Part shown: in pieces, positions 40,410-48,618 of the stretch
How the letters are laid out: every line of letters starts with the position of its first letter
Numbering within the stretch: the first letter of the stretch is position 1
The notes under the pieces: generated by a model
What the model was told of the DNA's origin: nothing
Seen by the model: only the letters and a program-made list of their open reading frames with translations
The model's database searches: none
Assembly: GCF_021343995.1 (NCBI RefSeq)
Contig: NZ_JAJTTE010000050.1
Location: 1 to 48,671, forward strand
DNA length: 48,671 nt
Reading direction: 5' to 3'
Source: Pseudonocardia terrae
Lineage (GTDB): Bacteria > Actinomycetota > Actinomycetes > Mycobacteriales > Pseudonocardiaceae
Translations under genes and position numbers: made by a program

Positions 40410-42445
40410 CAGGTTCCTTCCGTCCGGCGGACCAGGACGTCGACGGCGACCGCGCCCGCACGCCCCACGATCAGCGGGTTGATCTCCAGCTCGGCGAGGT
40501 CGGGGTGCCCGATCGCCCGGGAGACGGCGACGACGGCGGCGGCCGCGGCGTCGACGTCGAGCGGCGGGGCGCCGCGGTGCCCGGCCAGCAGCGGCCAGGA
40601 CCGCAGGCCGCGCAGCAGGGCCAGCGCCGCGTCGTGGTCGAGCGGGGCGAGGGCGGTCGCGAGGTCGCGGTGCACCTCGGTGGCCACGCCGCCGAGCCCG
40701 ACGGTGACGACCGGCGGCCAGCCGTCGACGCCCGCGGTGGCGCCGACGAGCAGCTCGAACCCGGCGGGCGCCGTCTCCTGGACCAGGACGGACGGGCCGA
40801 GCGCGAGCAGCTCGGCCGCCTCCGCCGCGACCCGTCCGGGCGGCACCCCGATCCGCACCCCGCCGACGTCCGACTTGTGGGCCGGGCCCTCCACCTTCAG
40901 CACCACGGTGCGGTCCCCGGCGATCCGGGCGGCCTCGTCCGGGTCGGTCGCGACCGCGCCGGCGGGCCGCGGGACGCCGAGGACGTCGAGCAGCTCCCAG
41001 TCGTCCGCGGGCACCGGCCCGGTCAGCAGGCCGGTCAGCGCCGTGGCGGCGGGGGAGTCGGGGCCGGGCTCGCGCACGAGCACCGCGAGCATCCGGGATG
41101 CCACGGCGATCGACGCGAACACCGGGATGCCCGCGGCGGTGAGCAGCGCGCGAGCCTCGGCGGTGCGGTCCGGGCCCGCGAGCCACGCCACCGCACAGGG
41201 GACCGGGCTGTCCGCCATGGCCGCGGCGAGGTCCTCGGCGAGGTGCACCGCCTCCTGCCCCGTCACCATCGTGACCAGGACCAGCAACGACTCCACCGCC
41301 GGGTCCGCGCAGACGATCCCGCACACGTCGCCGAACGCTCGGTCGCCCCGGTTGAACAGCTGGGCGGTCACGTCCACCGGGTTCGCGACCGCCCCGAAGT
41401 CCGGGACGATCCGGGCGAGCTTCTCCTGGGTCTCCGGCGCCAGCACCGGGACGCTCAGGCCGAGCCCCTCGCAGCGGTCGGCGGCGAGGATCCCTGCGCC
41501 GCCGGATGTCGTCACGGCGGCGACCCCGCGCCCGGTGGGCCGGGGCTGCCCGCGCAGCATGGTGGCCGCGGCGAGCAGCTCCTCGACGTCGTCGACGAGG
41601 ACGACCCCGTGCCGCCGCGAGAGCAATCGGAAGGCGGTGTCGTCGCCGACCATGGCTCCGGTGTGGGACACCGCGGCGCGCCGCCCGGCGGCGGACCGGC
41701 CGGAGCGCAGGACGACGACGGCGGTGTCGTGGGCCGCGGCCGTGGCGGCGAGCCGGGCGTAGGCCGCGCCGTCCGGGATCTCCTCGGCGTACACCGCGAG
41801 GACCGAGATCTCCGGCCGCTGCACCAGGTGCAGGCCGATCTCGGTGAGGTCGACGTCGGCCTGGTTGCCGGTGCTCACCCACGTCGTGAGGTCGAGGCCG
41901 CGCTCGGCGGCGAGATCGAGGACGGAGCCGCCGATCGCCCCGCTCTGCCCGACGTAGGCGATCCCGCTGCTGCCGGTCAGCGGCCGTTCGACGGCGGCCG
42001 AGAAGCTCGCGAACAGCCTGCTCGGGGTGTGGACGATGCCCTGGCAGTTGGGGCCGAACACGCGCACGCCGGTCTCCCGCGCGGTGGCGACCAGCTCCTG
42101 CTGCAGGGCCGCACCCTCCGGGCCGACCTCGGCGAAGCCGGAGGCGAACACGATCACCGCCGCCGCGCCGGCGGTACCGGACTCGCGCACGGCCTGCACC
42201 GCGCGGGCGGCCGGGACCATCGCCAGGACGAGGTCGACCGGCCCCTCGACGTCGGCGAGCGAGGCGGCGCACGGCAGCCCCGCGAGCTCGGGGTACTTCG
42301 GGTTGACCGGGACGACCCGGCCGGCGAACCCGCGCTCGGCGAGCCAGCGCAGCGGGCGGGCCATGGGGTTGTCCGCGCGCCCGGAGGCGCCCAGGACGGC
42401 GACGGTCCGCGGGTTCAGCACCCGCTCCCAGTCGGTGGGAGCCAC
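40409..42445 (-). CDS. ADP-forming acyl-CoA synthetase (acetate-CoA ligase family), fused alpha-beta
   Basis: 678 residues. Order: CoA-binding Rossmann domain (about 8-130, NPRTVAVLGASGRADNPMAR), succinyl-CoA-ligase-like domain with phospho-His261 in SHTGAMVGDD, linker, and an ATP-grasp domain (about 480-678, VLKVEGPAHKSDVGGVRIGV). Such enzymes interconvert acyl-CoA, ADP and phosphate with acid, ATP and CoA; many form CoA esters of unusual carboxylic acids. It is translationally coupled to the crotonase gene, suggesting one catabolic step pair. GTG 42445 is the start. Confidence 0.9.
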   Translation of the reverse strand: MAPTDWERVLNPRTVAVLGASGRADNPMARPLRWLAERGFAGRVVPVNPKYPELAGLPCAASLADVEGPVDLVLAMVPAARAVQAVRESGTAGAAAVIVFASGFAEVGPEGAALQQELVATARETGVRVFGPNCQGIVHTPSRLFASFSAAVERPLTGSSGIAYVGQSGAIGGSVLDLAAERGLDLTTWVSTGNQADVDLTEIGLHLVQRPEISVLAVYAEEIPDGAAYARLAATAAAHDTAVVVLRSGRSAAGRRAAVSHTGAMVGDDTAFRLLSRRHGVVLVDDVEELLAAATMLRGQPRPTGRGVAAVTTSGGAGILAADRCEGLGLSVPVLAPETQEKLARIVPDFGAVANPVDVTAQLFNRGDRAFGDVCGIVCADPAVESLLVLVTMVTGQEAVHLAEDLAAAMADSPVPCAVAWLAGPDRTAEARALLTAAGIPVFASIAVASRMLAVLVREPGPDSPAATALTGLLTGPVPADDWELLDVLGVPRPAGAVATDPDEAARIAGDRTVVLKVEGPAHKSDVGGVRIGVPPGRVAAEAAELLALGPSVLVQETAPAGFELLVGATAGVDGWPPVVTVGLGGVATEVHRDLATALAPLDHDAALALLRGLRSWPLLAGHRGAPPLDVDAAAAAVVAVSRAIGHPDLAELEINPLIVGRAGAVAVDVLVRRTEGT

Positions 42446-42620
42446 CGGTGTTCCTCCTCGTCGTCGAGGCTGGGGAAAGGCGGGATCCGCAGGTCAGCGC
42501 GTCGTCCCGCGATCTCACCGTAGATCGCCGAGCGCCGATGTGCCATCCTCGGCCGGGCCGAGCGGGAGAACCGGGACGGGTCGCGGCTTCCCCTACGCCG
42601 ACCGCGGCTACTCGGTCGCA

Positions 42621-42647
42621 GGCGTGGAGCGGAGCACGCTCCACGCC
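42621..42647. promoter_or_regulatory. Perfect 11-bp inverted repeat before ftsK
   Basis: GGCGTGGAGCG-gagca-CGCTCCACGCC has perfect 11-bp arms and a 5-nt spacer. It lies in the 261-bp divergent gap between the acyl-CoA synthetase and ftsK, 60 bp before the ftsK start. The gap otherwise contains no gene. It may be an operator or a strong RNA hairpin. Confidence 0.6.
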
Positions 42648-42706
42648 GCCTGATCGGGGTGCGTCGGTCACGGGTTTCGCCCGACTTCGCGGTTACCGTG
42701 GGCGAC

Positions 42707-45277
42707 ATGGCAGGACGAGGGACGGCCGGACGGGCCGCGGACGGGGCGGGCATGCGGGCCGCGGCCGGATCGGGTCGGAGCTCGCGGTCGTCCTCGTCGT
42801 CGCGCTCGCGGTCGTCCACGTCCCGGTCGAGGGGCTCGTCCTCGCGGTCGCGCACGCCCGCGAAGCGTCCTCCCGCCCGACGCCAACCGGACCTGATCGA
42901 CAAGGGGATCGACGCCGTCGGGCGCGGCGTCGTCCGGATGACGAAGTCCGCCGGGCGCGCCGCCGGGCGTACCCGCGAGATCGACCCCGCGCACCGCCGG
43001 GACGGGCTCGGCGTGCTGTTCATCGTGCTCGCGGTGGTCTCCGCCGCGGGGATCTGGTGGGAGGCGGGTGGCCCGGTCGGCCGCGGGTTCTCCGCGGGCG
43101 TCGGGGCCGTGTTCGGCATCGCCGGCGCGCTGCTGCCGGTCATCCTGCTGGCCGTCGGCGTCGTGCTGATGACCACCCCCGCGCACCCCGAGGCCCGGCC
43201 GCGGATCGCGGTCGGCACGCTGCTGCTGGCCCTCGGCGTGCTCGGGCTGGTGCACCTGTTCTCCGGCTCGCCCGACGAGCCGGCGCGGTGGGCCTCCGGC
43301 GGCGGTGCGATCGGCTACGTCGCGGCCACGCCCTTGGCCAGCGGGCTCACCGTCTGGGTCGCGGTGCCGATCCTGCTGCTCGTCAGCTTCTACGCGTTGC
43401 TCGTGCTCACGGCCACGCCCGTGCGCGAGGTGCCCGACCGCGTGCGCCGGCTGCTCGGCCGGCCGGAGCTCCACGCCGACGGCGAGGAGGGCGAGGAGCC
43501 CCTCGCCGAGGAGGAGCCCGCCGCCGAGGCCCCGCCGGCGCGCCGCCGCCCGGCCCGGCGCCGGCAGGCGTCGAGCGCGGAGGCGTTCACGGAGGAGACC
43601 CCGGACGACGCGTCGTCCCCGGAGACGCCGGCGGAGCCCGAGGAGGAGTACGTCCCGGTCGCGCCGAAGGCGCGCCCGAAGCGGCCGGATCCCGCGTCGG
43701 TCAAGGCCACGCCGCCCGCCGAGCCCCCGCCCGCCGAGGGCGAGCAGATGTCCATGGCCATCCGCGAGCCGGTCGGCGAGGGCGACTATCAGCTGCCGCC
43801 CGTGGACGTCCTGGAGACGGGCCCGCCGCCGAAGATGCGCTCCGCGGCCAACGACGCGATGATCGAGTCGATCAGCGGCGTGCTCGACCAGTTCAACGTG
43901 GACGCGCAGGTCACCGGCTTCACCCGCGGCCCGACGGTCACCCGCTACGAGATCGAGCTGGGCCAGGCCGTCAAGGTCGAGAAGATCACCCAGCTGTCGA
44001 AGAACATCGCCTACGCGGTGGCCACCGACAACGTCCGCATCCTCGCCCCGATCCCGGGCAAGTCCGCCGTCGGCATCGAGGTGCCCAACTCCGACCGCGA
44101 GATGGTCCGGCTCGGCGACGTGCTGCGGTCCGGCACGGCCCGCAACGAGCAGCACCCGATGGTCATCGGCCTGGGCAAGGACATCGAGGGTCACTTCCTC
44201 TGCGCGAACCTGGCGAAGATGCCGCACCTGCTGGTCGCGGGCTCCACCGGTTCCGGTAAGTCCAGCTTCGTCAACTCGATGCTGGTCTCGCTGCTCTCCC
44301 GGGCCACGCCCGAGGAGGTCCGGATGATCCTCGTCGACCCGAAGATGGTCGAGCTCACGCCGTACGAGGGCATCCCGCACCTGATCACGCCCATCATCAC
44401 CCAGCCGAAGAAGGCCGCCTCGGCGCTGGCCTGGCTGGTGGAGGAGATGGAGCAGCGCTACCAGGACATGCAGGCCAACCGCGTCCGGCACATCGACGAC
44501 TTCAACCGCAAGGTCCGCTCCGGGGAGATCACCGCGCCCCCGGGCAGCGAGCGGGAGTACCGGCCGTACCCGTACATCCTCTGCATCGTCGACGAGCTCG
44601 CCGACCTGATGATGACGGCCCCGCGAGACGTCGAGGACGCCATCGTCCGCATCACGCAGAAGGCCCGTGCGGCCGGCATCCACCTGGTCCTGGCCACGCA
44701 GCGGCCGTCGGTCGACGTCGTCACCGGCCTGATCAAGACCAACGTGCCCTCGCGGCTGGCGTTCGCCACGTCGTCGCTCACGGACTCGCGGGTCATCCTC
44801 GACCAGCCGGGCGCCGAGAAGCTGATCGGCATGGGCGACGGGCTCTACCTGCCCATGGGTGCGAGCAAGCCGATCCGCATGCAGGGCGCGTACATCTCGG
44901 ACGAGGAGATCGCCGAGGTCGTCGGGTTCACCAAGGAGCAGGCCGAGCCGACCTACACCGAGGGCGTCACGGCGGCCAAGCAGGGCGAGGCCAAGGAGAT
45001 CGACCCCGACATCGGGGACGACCTCGAGGTGCTCATCCAGGCCGCCGAGCTGATCGTGACCTCGCAGTTCGGCTCGACGTCGATGCTCCAGCGGAAGCTG
45101 CGCGTCGGGTTCGCGAAGGCGGGCCGGCTGATGGACCTGCTCGAGACCCGCGGAATCGTCGGGCCGTCCGAGGGCTCCAAGGCGCGGGACGTCCTCATCA
45201 AGCCCGAGGAGCTCGAGAACGTGATCTGGCTGCTGCGCGGCGGGGGCGGTGAAGCCCCTTCCGGGGACGATGATTGA
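42707..45277 (+). CDS. ftsK: DNA translocase FtsK/SpoIIIE
   Basis: About 856 residues. FtsK pumps DNA through the septum and coordinates chromosome dimer resolution with division. A Ser/Arg-rich N-terminus (20-60) precedes four membrane segments (about 100-245), an acidic/proline linker, the alpha domain, the beta RecA-like motor with Walker A at about 512-519 (GSTGSGKS) and Walker B LCIVDELADL, and a C-terminal gamma winged helix (LIVTSQFGSTSMLQRKLRVG) that reads KOPS-like sites. ATG 42707 follows TACCGT (42694-42699) by 7 nt, a leaderless start. Confidence 0.95.
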   Translation: MAGRGTAGRAADGAGMRAAAGSGRSSRSSSSSRSRSSTSRSRGSSSRSRTPAKRPPARRQPDLIDKGIDAVGRGVVRMTKSAGRAAGRTREIDPAHRRDGLGVLFIVLAVVSAAGIWWEAGGPVGRGFSAGVGAVFGIAGALLPVILLAVGVVLMTTPAHPEARPRIAVGTLLLALGVLGLVHLFSGSPDEPARWASGGGAIGYVAATPLASGLTVWVAVPILLLVSFYALLVLTATPVREVPDRVRRLLGRPELHADGEEGEEPLAEEEPAAEAPPARRRPARRRQASSAEAFTEETPDDASSPETPAEPEEEYVPVAPKARPKRPDPASVKATPPAEPPPAEGEQMSMAIREPVGEGDYQLPPVDVLETGPPPKMRSAANDAMIESISGVLDQFNVDAQVTGFTRGPTVTRYEIELGQAVKVEKITQLSKNIAYAVATDNVRILAPIPGKSAVGIEVPNSDREMVRLGDVLRSGTARNEQHPMVIGLGKDIEGHFLCANLAKMPHLLVAGSTGSGKSSFVNSMLVSLLSRATPEEVRMILVDPKMVELTPYEGIPHLITPIITQPKKAASALAWLVEEMEQRYQDMQANRVRHIDDFNRKVRSGEITAPPGSEREYRPYPYILCIVDELADLMMTAPRDVEDAIVRITQKARAAGIHLVLATQRPSVDVVTGLIKTNVPSRLAFATSSLTDSRVILDQPGAEKLIGMGDGLYLPMGASKPIRMQGAYISDEEIAEVVGFTKEQAEPTYTEGVTAAKQGEAKEIDPDIGDDLEVLIQAAELIVTSQFGSTSMLQRKLRVGFAKAGRLMDLLETRGIVGPSEGSKARDVLIKPEELENVIWLLRGGGGEAPSGDDD

Positions 45278-45459
45278 GCGCTCTACCAGCGGAGATGTGG
45301 CCCGTGTGTGGTCGCTCGGCTCCGCTGAGCAGCCGTTCGGCGTACGGCCGTGTGGGGGCGTTCACATGGGGGCCACCGGCGTCACCGGTTCGTGACCTTT
45401 TCTGCCAGAGTGTTCGACGGCCCGTGCCCGGGTCGACTCACTCGTCGGAAGGTCATGGA
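45278..45459. promoter_or_regulatory. Intergenic region ftsK-YceI gene with short dyad
   Basis: This 182-bp gap shows no coding potential. GTCAC-cggttc-GTGAC (45381-45396) is a small inverted repeat that could be an operator for the following gene. GGAAGG (45447-45452) is the ribosome binding site for GTG 45460. Confidence 0.35.
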
Positions 45460-46332
45460 GTGTTCTGGAGCAAGCGAGGGAAGGGTGCGCGCCGGTCGGA
45501 CACCGGTCGCAACGCGCTCGTGCCGATCCCGCTCACGGGCGGCCTGCTGAGCGGGCAGGTCCAGGACGGCGAGGGGCGCCCACTGGCCGGGGCCCAGGTC
45601 TCGGTCCTCGACCGCGCGAGCACCCGGATCCTCAACGCCGACACCGATCCCTTCGGCTACTTCACCGCCGCGCTCGTCCCGGGGGAATACCGGGTGCGCG
45701 CCGAGGCCGGCGGCTACCGGGGCAACAGCGCCACGGTCGAGGTCGAGTGGGGCAAGCACGCCGAGGTCGGCGCGCTGGCCCTCGCGCCGGACCAGTCGCT
45801 CACCCCGCCGCCGCCCGGCGTCTACGACATCGACGCGGACCACTCCTCGATCCGGTTCATCGCCCGGCACATCGGGATGTCGCGGGTCTACGGCCGGTTC
45901 AACCGCTTCCGCGGGCAGATCCGCATCGCCGAGCCCTTCGAGGACTCCGCCGTCGACATCGTGATCGACGCCGTCAGCGTCGACACCAACGTCGAGGCCC
46001 GGGACACGCACCTGCGCTCGCCGGACTTCCTCGACGTCGAGCGCTTCCCGCAGCTGCGCTTCTCCAGCACCCGCTTCCGCCGCGGCCCCGGCAACCGCTG
46101 GTTCGTCGACGGCGACCTCACGCTGCACGGCCTGACCAGTGACGTGCAGCTCGACGTCACCTTCCTCGGCATGGAGGAGTGGAACGGCCGGCGCGCCGGT
46201 GCCGTCGCCACCGCGGAGCTGCACCGTGAGCACTTCACGCTGAACTGGCAGCAGATGGTCAACCGCGGTGTGCCGGTCGTCGGGTCGACGATCGAGATCA
46301 ACCTCGACGTGCAGGCGGTGCTGCAGGGGTAG
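45460..46332 (+). CDS. Carboxypeptidase-regulatory-like domain fused to YceI
   Basis: 290 residues. An N-terminal carboxypeptidase-D regulatory-like beta-sandwich (about 25-105; SGQVQDGEGRPLAGAQVSVL and PGEYRVRAEAGGYRG) is joined through a Pro linker to a YceI lipocalin-like domain (about 118-290; YDIDADHSSIRFIARHIGMS, SPDFLDVERFPQLRF, LTLHGLTSDVQLDV). YceI proteins bind isoprenoid-type lipids such as polyisoprenoid quinones. No signal peptide is visible, unlike exported E. coli YceI. Ligand unknown. The last 35 bp overlap the convergent TrmL gene. Confidence 0.88.
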   Translation: MFWSKRGKGARRSDTGRNALVPIPLTGGLLSGQVQDGEGRPLAGAQVSVLDRASTRILNADTDPFGYFTAALVPGEYRVRAEAGGYRGNSATVEVEWGKHAEVGALALAPDQSLTPPPPGVYDIDADHSSIRFIARHIGMSRVYGRFNRFRGQIRIAEPFEDSAVDIVIDAVSVDTNVEARDTHLRSPDFLDVERFPQLRFSSTRFRRGPGNRWFVDGDLTLHGLTSDVQLDVTFLGMEEWNGRRAGAVATAELHREHFTLNWQQMVNRGVPVVGSTIEINLDVQAVLQG

Positions 46333-46807
46333 CCGCGGTGGCGCCGACTGCGCCGAGGAAGGCGTGCTGGCGCCAGGCCTCGTAGACCGCGACGGCCGCG
46401 GCGTTGGCGAGGTTCAGCGACCGCGAGCCGGGGACCATCGGCAGCCGGACCCTGGCGCTGACCTGCGGTGCGTGGACGATTTCCGCGGGCAGTCCGGTCG
46501 ACTCCGAGCCGAACAGCAGGACGTCGCCCGGCTGGTAGGCGACGTCGGTGTAGACGCGGTCCGCGCCCGTCGTGAACGCGTAGACGTGGGCGGGCGCCAC
46601 CGCGGCCCACAGCTCGTCGATCGTGCGGTGCACCCGCAGCTCGGCGAGCTCGTGGTAGTCGAGGCCGGCCCGCCGGACGTTGCGCTCGTCGAGCGCGAAG
46701 CCCAGCGGCTCCACGAGATGCAGCTCGGCGCCGGTGTTGGCCGCGAGCCGGATCGCGCTGCCGGTGTTGGGCGGGATCTCGGGGGCGTGGAAGGCGATCC
46801 GGAACAC
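46298..46807 (-). CDS. tRNA (cytidine(34)-2'-O)-methyltransferase, TrmL-like SPOUT enzyme
   Basis: 169 residues, the size of TrmL. It 2'-O-methylates the wobble position of tRNA-Leu isoacceptors in studied bacteria. SPOUT motifs: N-terminal IAFHAPEIPPNTGSAIRLA (motif 1, about 4-22), LLFGSESTGLPAEI (motif 2, about 95-109) and RSLNLANAAAVAVYEAWR (motif 3, about 127-145). GTG 46807 is the start. An alanine/proline tail of about 20 residues overlaps the YceI gene. Confidence 0.92.
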   Translation of the reverse strand: MFRIAFHAPEIPPNTGSAIRLAANTGAELHLVEPLGFALDERNVRRAGLDYHELAELRVHRTIDELWAAVAPAHVYAFTTGADRVYTDVAYQPGDVLLFGSESTGLPAEIVHAPQVSARVRLPMVPGSRSLNLANAAAVAVYEAWRQHAFLGAVGATAATPAAPPARRG

Positions 46808-46921
46808 GCGCCCTTCGTAGCAGGCGGCTGCCCGGACCAGCGACGACGGGGTGCTCGGGCCGGGGCGCGAGTGCGCGAACCAGGGTGCCGGAGGTCGGTT
46901 GCCGGGGCAGGAGTGTCCGGG

Positions 46922-47752
46922 TCAGCCGTCGGGGCGCTCGGCCAGCCACTCGGTCGCGGTGAGCCCCGCGAGCTCGCGGAAGTCCCGTGCCAGATGGGCC
47001 TGGTCGGCATAGCCGCAGAGCGCGGCGGTGTCGGCGAGGGCCGGACGCGTGCGGCCGCGAAGCAGGTCGCACGCCCGCTCGAAGCGGATCACCCGGGCCG
47101 CGGACTTGGGGGAGAGGCCGATCTCGTCGCGGAACCGCAGGGCGAGGTGGCGGCGGCTCCAGCCGATCTCCCGGGCGAGCTGCTCGATCCGCAGCGTGCC
47201 GCCGGTCGCCGCCAGCCGGTGCCAGGCCCGGGCCACCTCCCGGTGCGGGTCGGGGCGGGGGGCCCCGGCGGCGAGCTTGGTGAGCGCCGCGTCGAGCAGG
47301 GCGAACCGGCCGGCCCAGGTCGGGACCTCGGCGAGGCGCTCGACGAGGATCTCGCCCCGCCGGCCGAGCAGGTCGCCGAGCCCCACGACGTCGCCGGCCA
47401 GCGCGCTCGCCGGGGCGCCGAGCAGGATGCGCGCGCCGAGCCACGTCAGGCGCAGCTGCAGGCCCGTCTGCGCCGGGCCGGTGCCGATCACGGCAGGGCG
47501 GTCGTGCAGCCCCCCGACCATCGCGCGGTAGGAGCCCGACGAGCGGTCGGGGTCGGGCGTGCGCAGGACGTCGACCTCGCCGTCGAGGCACAGCAGGAAG
47601 GTCAGGTGCCCGCCCGGCACGCCCATGTGCGTGCCGGGCGCGGTCGCCGGCATGCGGTAACCGCTGTAGAGGTCGACGAGCGGGCGCAGCGCCGGAGCCG
47701 GCCGCGCCCACACCAGCTCCGATCCGCCGTCGGGGCGGGTCGGGTCGGTCAC
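46922..47752 (-). CDS. AraC family transcriptional regulator
   Basis: 276 residues. The N-terminal sensor domain (about 1-170) is of the DUF6597 type often found before HTH_18; the C-terminal double helix-turn-helix spans about 185-270 (IEQLAREIGWSRRHLALRFR and TAALCGYADQAHLARDFREL). Effector and target genes are unknown; neighbours do not suggest a regulon. GTG 47752 is preferred because TACCCT (47759-47764 on the minus strand) lies 6 nt before it; an in-frame ATG at 47788 lies upstream of that box. Confidence 0.9.
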   Translation of the reverse strand: MTDPTRPDGGSELVWARPAPALRPLVDLYSGYRMPATAPGTHMGVPGGHLTFLLCLDGEVDVLRTPDPDRSSGSYRAMVGGLHDRPAVIGTGPAQTGLQLRLTWLGARILLGAPASALAGDVVGLGDLLGRRGEILVERLAEVPTWAGRFALLDAALTKLAAGAPRPDPHREVARAWHRLAATGGTLRIEQLAREIGWSRRHLALRFRDEIGLSPKSAARVIRFERACDLLRGRTRPALADTAALCGYADQAHLARDFRELAGLTATEWLAERPDG

Positions 47753-47792
47753 GGGCCGAGGGTATCGCCGCAGCTCAACGCCCCGCACCTCC

Positions 47793-47902
47793 GCGAGTCG
47801 CGCTCTGGGCTCCCGCGAGTCGCGCTGTGGGTTCCTGCGAGTCGCGTTGTGGGCTTCTGCGCGTCGGGAGCTCTGGCATCGCGAGTCGGGAGCTGCGGCC
47901 GG
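47793..47902. repeat. 22-bp-period repeat array A4 (5 units)
   Basis: Units begin at 47793, 47815, 47837, 47859 and 47881 with exact 22-bp spacing. The first three have GCGAGTCGCG, which forms the dyad CGCGA-G-TCGCG when preceded by C; the last two are diverged. The array fills the gap between two minus-strand genes and ends just before the ankyrin gene stop. Confidence 0.88.
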
Positions 47903-47903
47903 C

Positions 47904-48602
47904 TCAACCCAGCTCGGCGGCCCGGTGCGCCCCGTGCTGCCGCAGCCAGGCGACGACCTCGGCTGCCCCGGCGCGCTCCGCCGCGTCGAGCGGGGTGAGC
48001 CGCTCCCACAGAGGCAGGACGTCCACGTCGGCGCCCCGGGCCAGCAAGTACTCCGCCGCGTCGATGCTGCCGCCGTGGCAGGCGTACCAGAACGCGACGT
48101 CGACGTCGTCCGGTCGCGGAGGGTGCTCCTCGTACTCGGCGACGAGCAGGTCGACCATCCCGAGCGCGGCGGCCTCGGCGGGGCGCGGTGTCGCGCCGCG
48201 CTCGACGAGCCGGCGCGCCGCGGCGTGCTGACCGAAGGCGACGGCGTCGGAGAGGGGCGTGCCGTCGGCGATCACGGCGCCGTCGGCGTCGATCGCGGCG
48301 CCGGTATCCAGGAGGGCGTCGACGAGCGGGACGTCGTCGTTGCTGGCGGCCCAGTGCAGGGCGGTCTCGCGGTGCGCCCCGACGAACCGGGCGTCGACGT
48401 CCGCGCCCGCCGCCACGAGCATCCGTACGATTTCGGGGCCCGCCGGCCGGTTGCCCGGCCAGTCCGTGACGACGTGGAGCAGCGTCCGCGCGCCGTCCGG
48501 CCGGGCGGTGACGAGCGCGGGCTCGGCGGCGAGCAGGCGTCGCAGCTCCTCGACGTCGCCGGCACGGATCGCCGCCACCGCCTGCTCCTCGGCCTCGGTC
48601 AT
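47904..48602 (-). CDS. Ankyrin repeat protein
   Basis: 232 residues with about five ankyrin-type repeats: GARTLLHVVTDWPGN, ETALHWAASNDDVPLVDALLD (about 79-99), GTPLSDAVAFGQHAAARRLVE, VAFWYACHGGSIDAAEYLLA and LTPLDAAERAGAAEVVAWLR. No signal peptide, so it is probably cytoplasmic and mediates protein contacts. Partner unknown. ATG 48602 has CAGGAT 6 nt before it on the minus strand, another leaderless-type start. Repeat arrays lie on both sides. Confidence 0.88.
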   Translation of the reverse strand: MTEAEEQAVAAIRAGDVEELRRLLAAEPALVTARPDGARTLLHVVTDWPGNRPAGPEIVRMLVAAGADVDARFVGAHRETALHWAASNDDVPLVDALLDTGAAIDADGAVIADGTPLSDAVAFGQHAAARRLVERGATPRPAEAAALGMVDLLVAEYEEHPPRPDDVDVAFWYACHGGSIDAAEYLLARGADVDVLPLWERLTPLDAAERAGAAEVVAWLRQHGAHRAAELG

Positions 48603-48618
48603 GCGCCGATCCTGCCCC

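Noticed and set aside
42027..42653. Plus-strand open frame across the acyl-CoA synthetase start and the gap before ftsK
   Set aside because: Mostly antisense to a certain gene, with no domain and biased composition.
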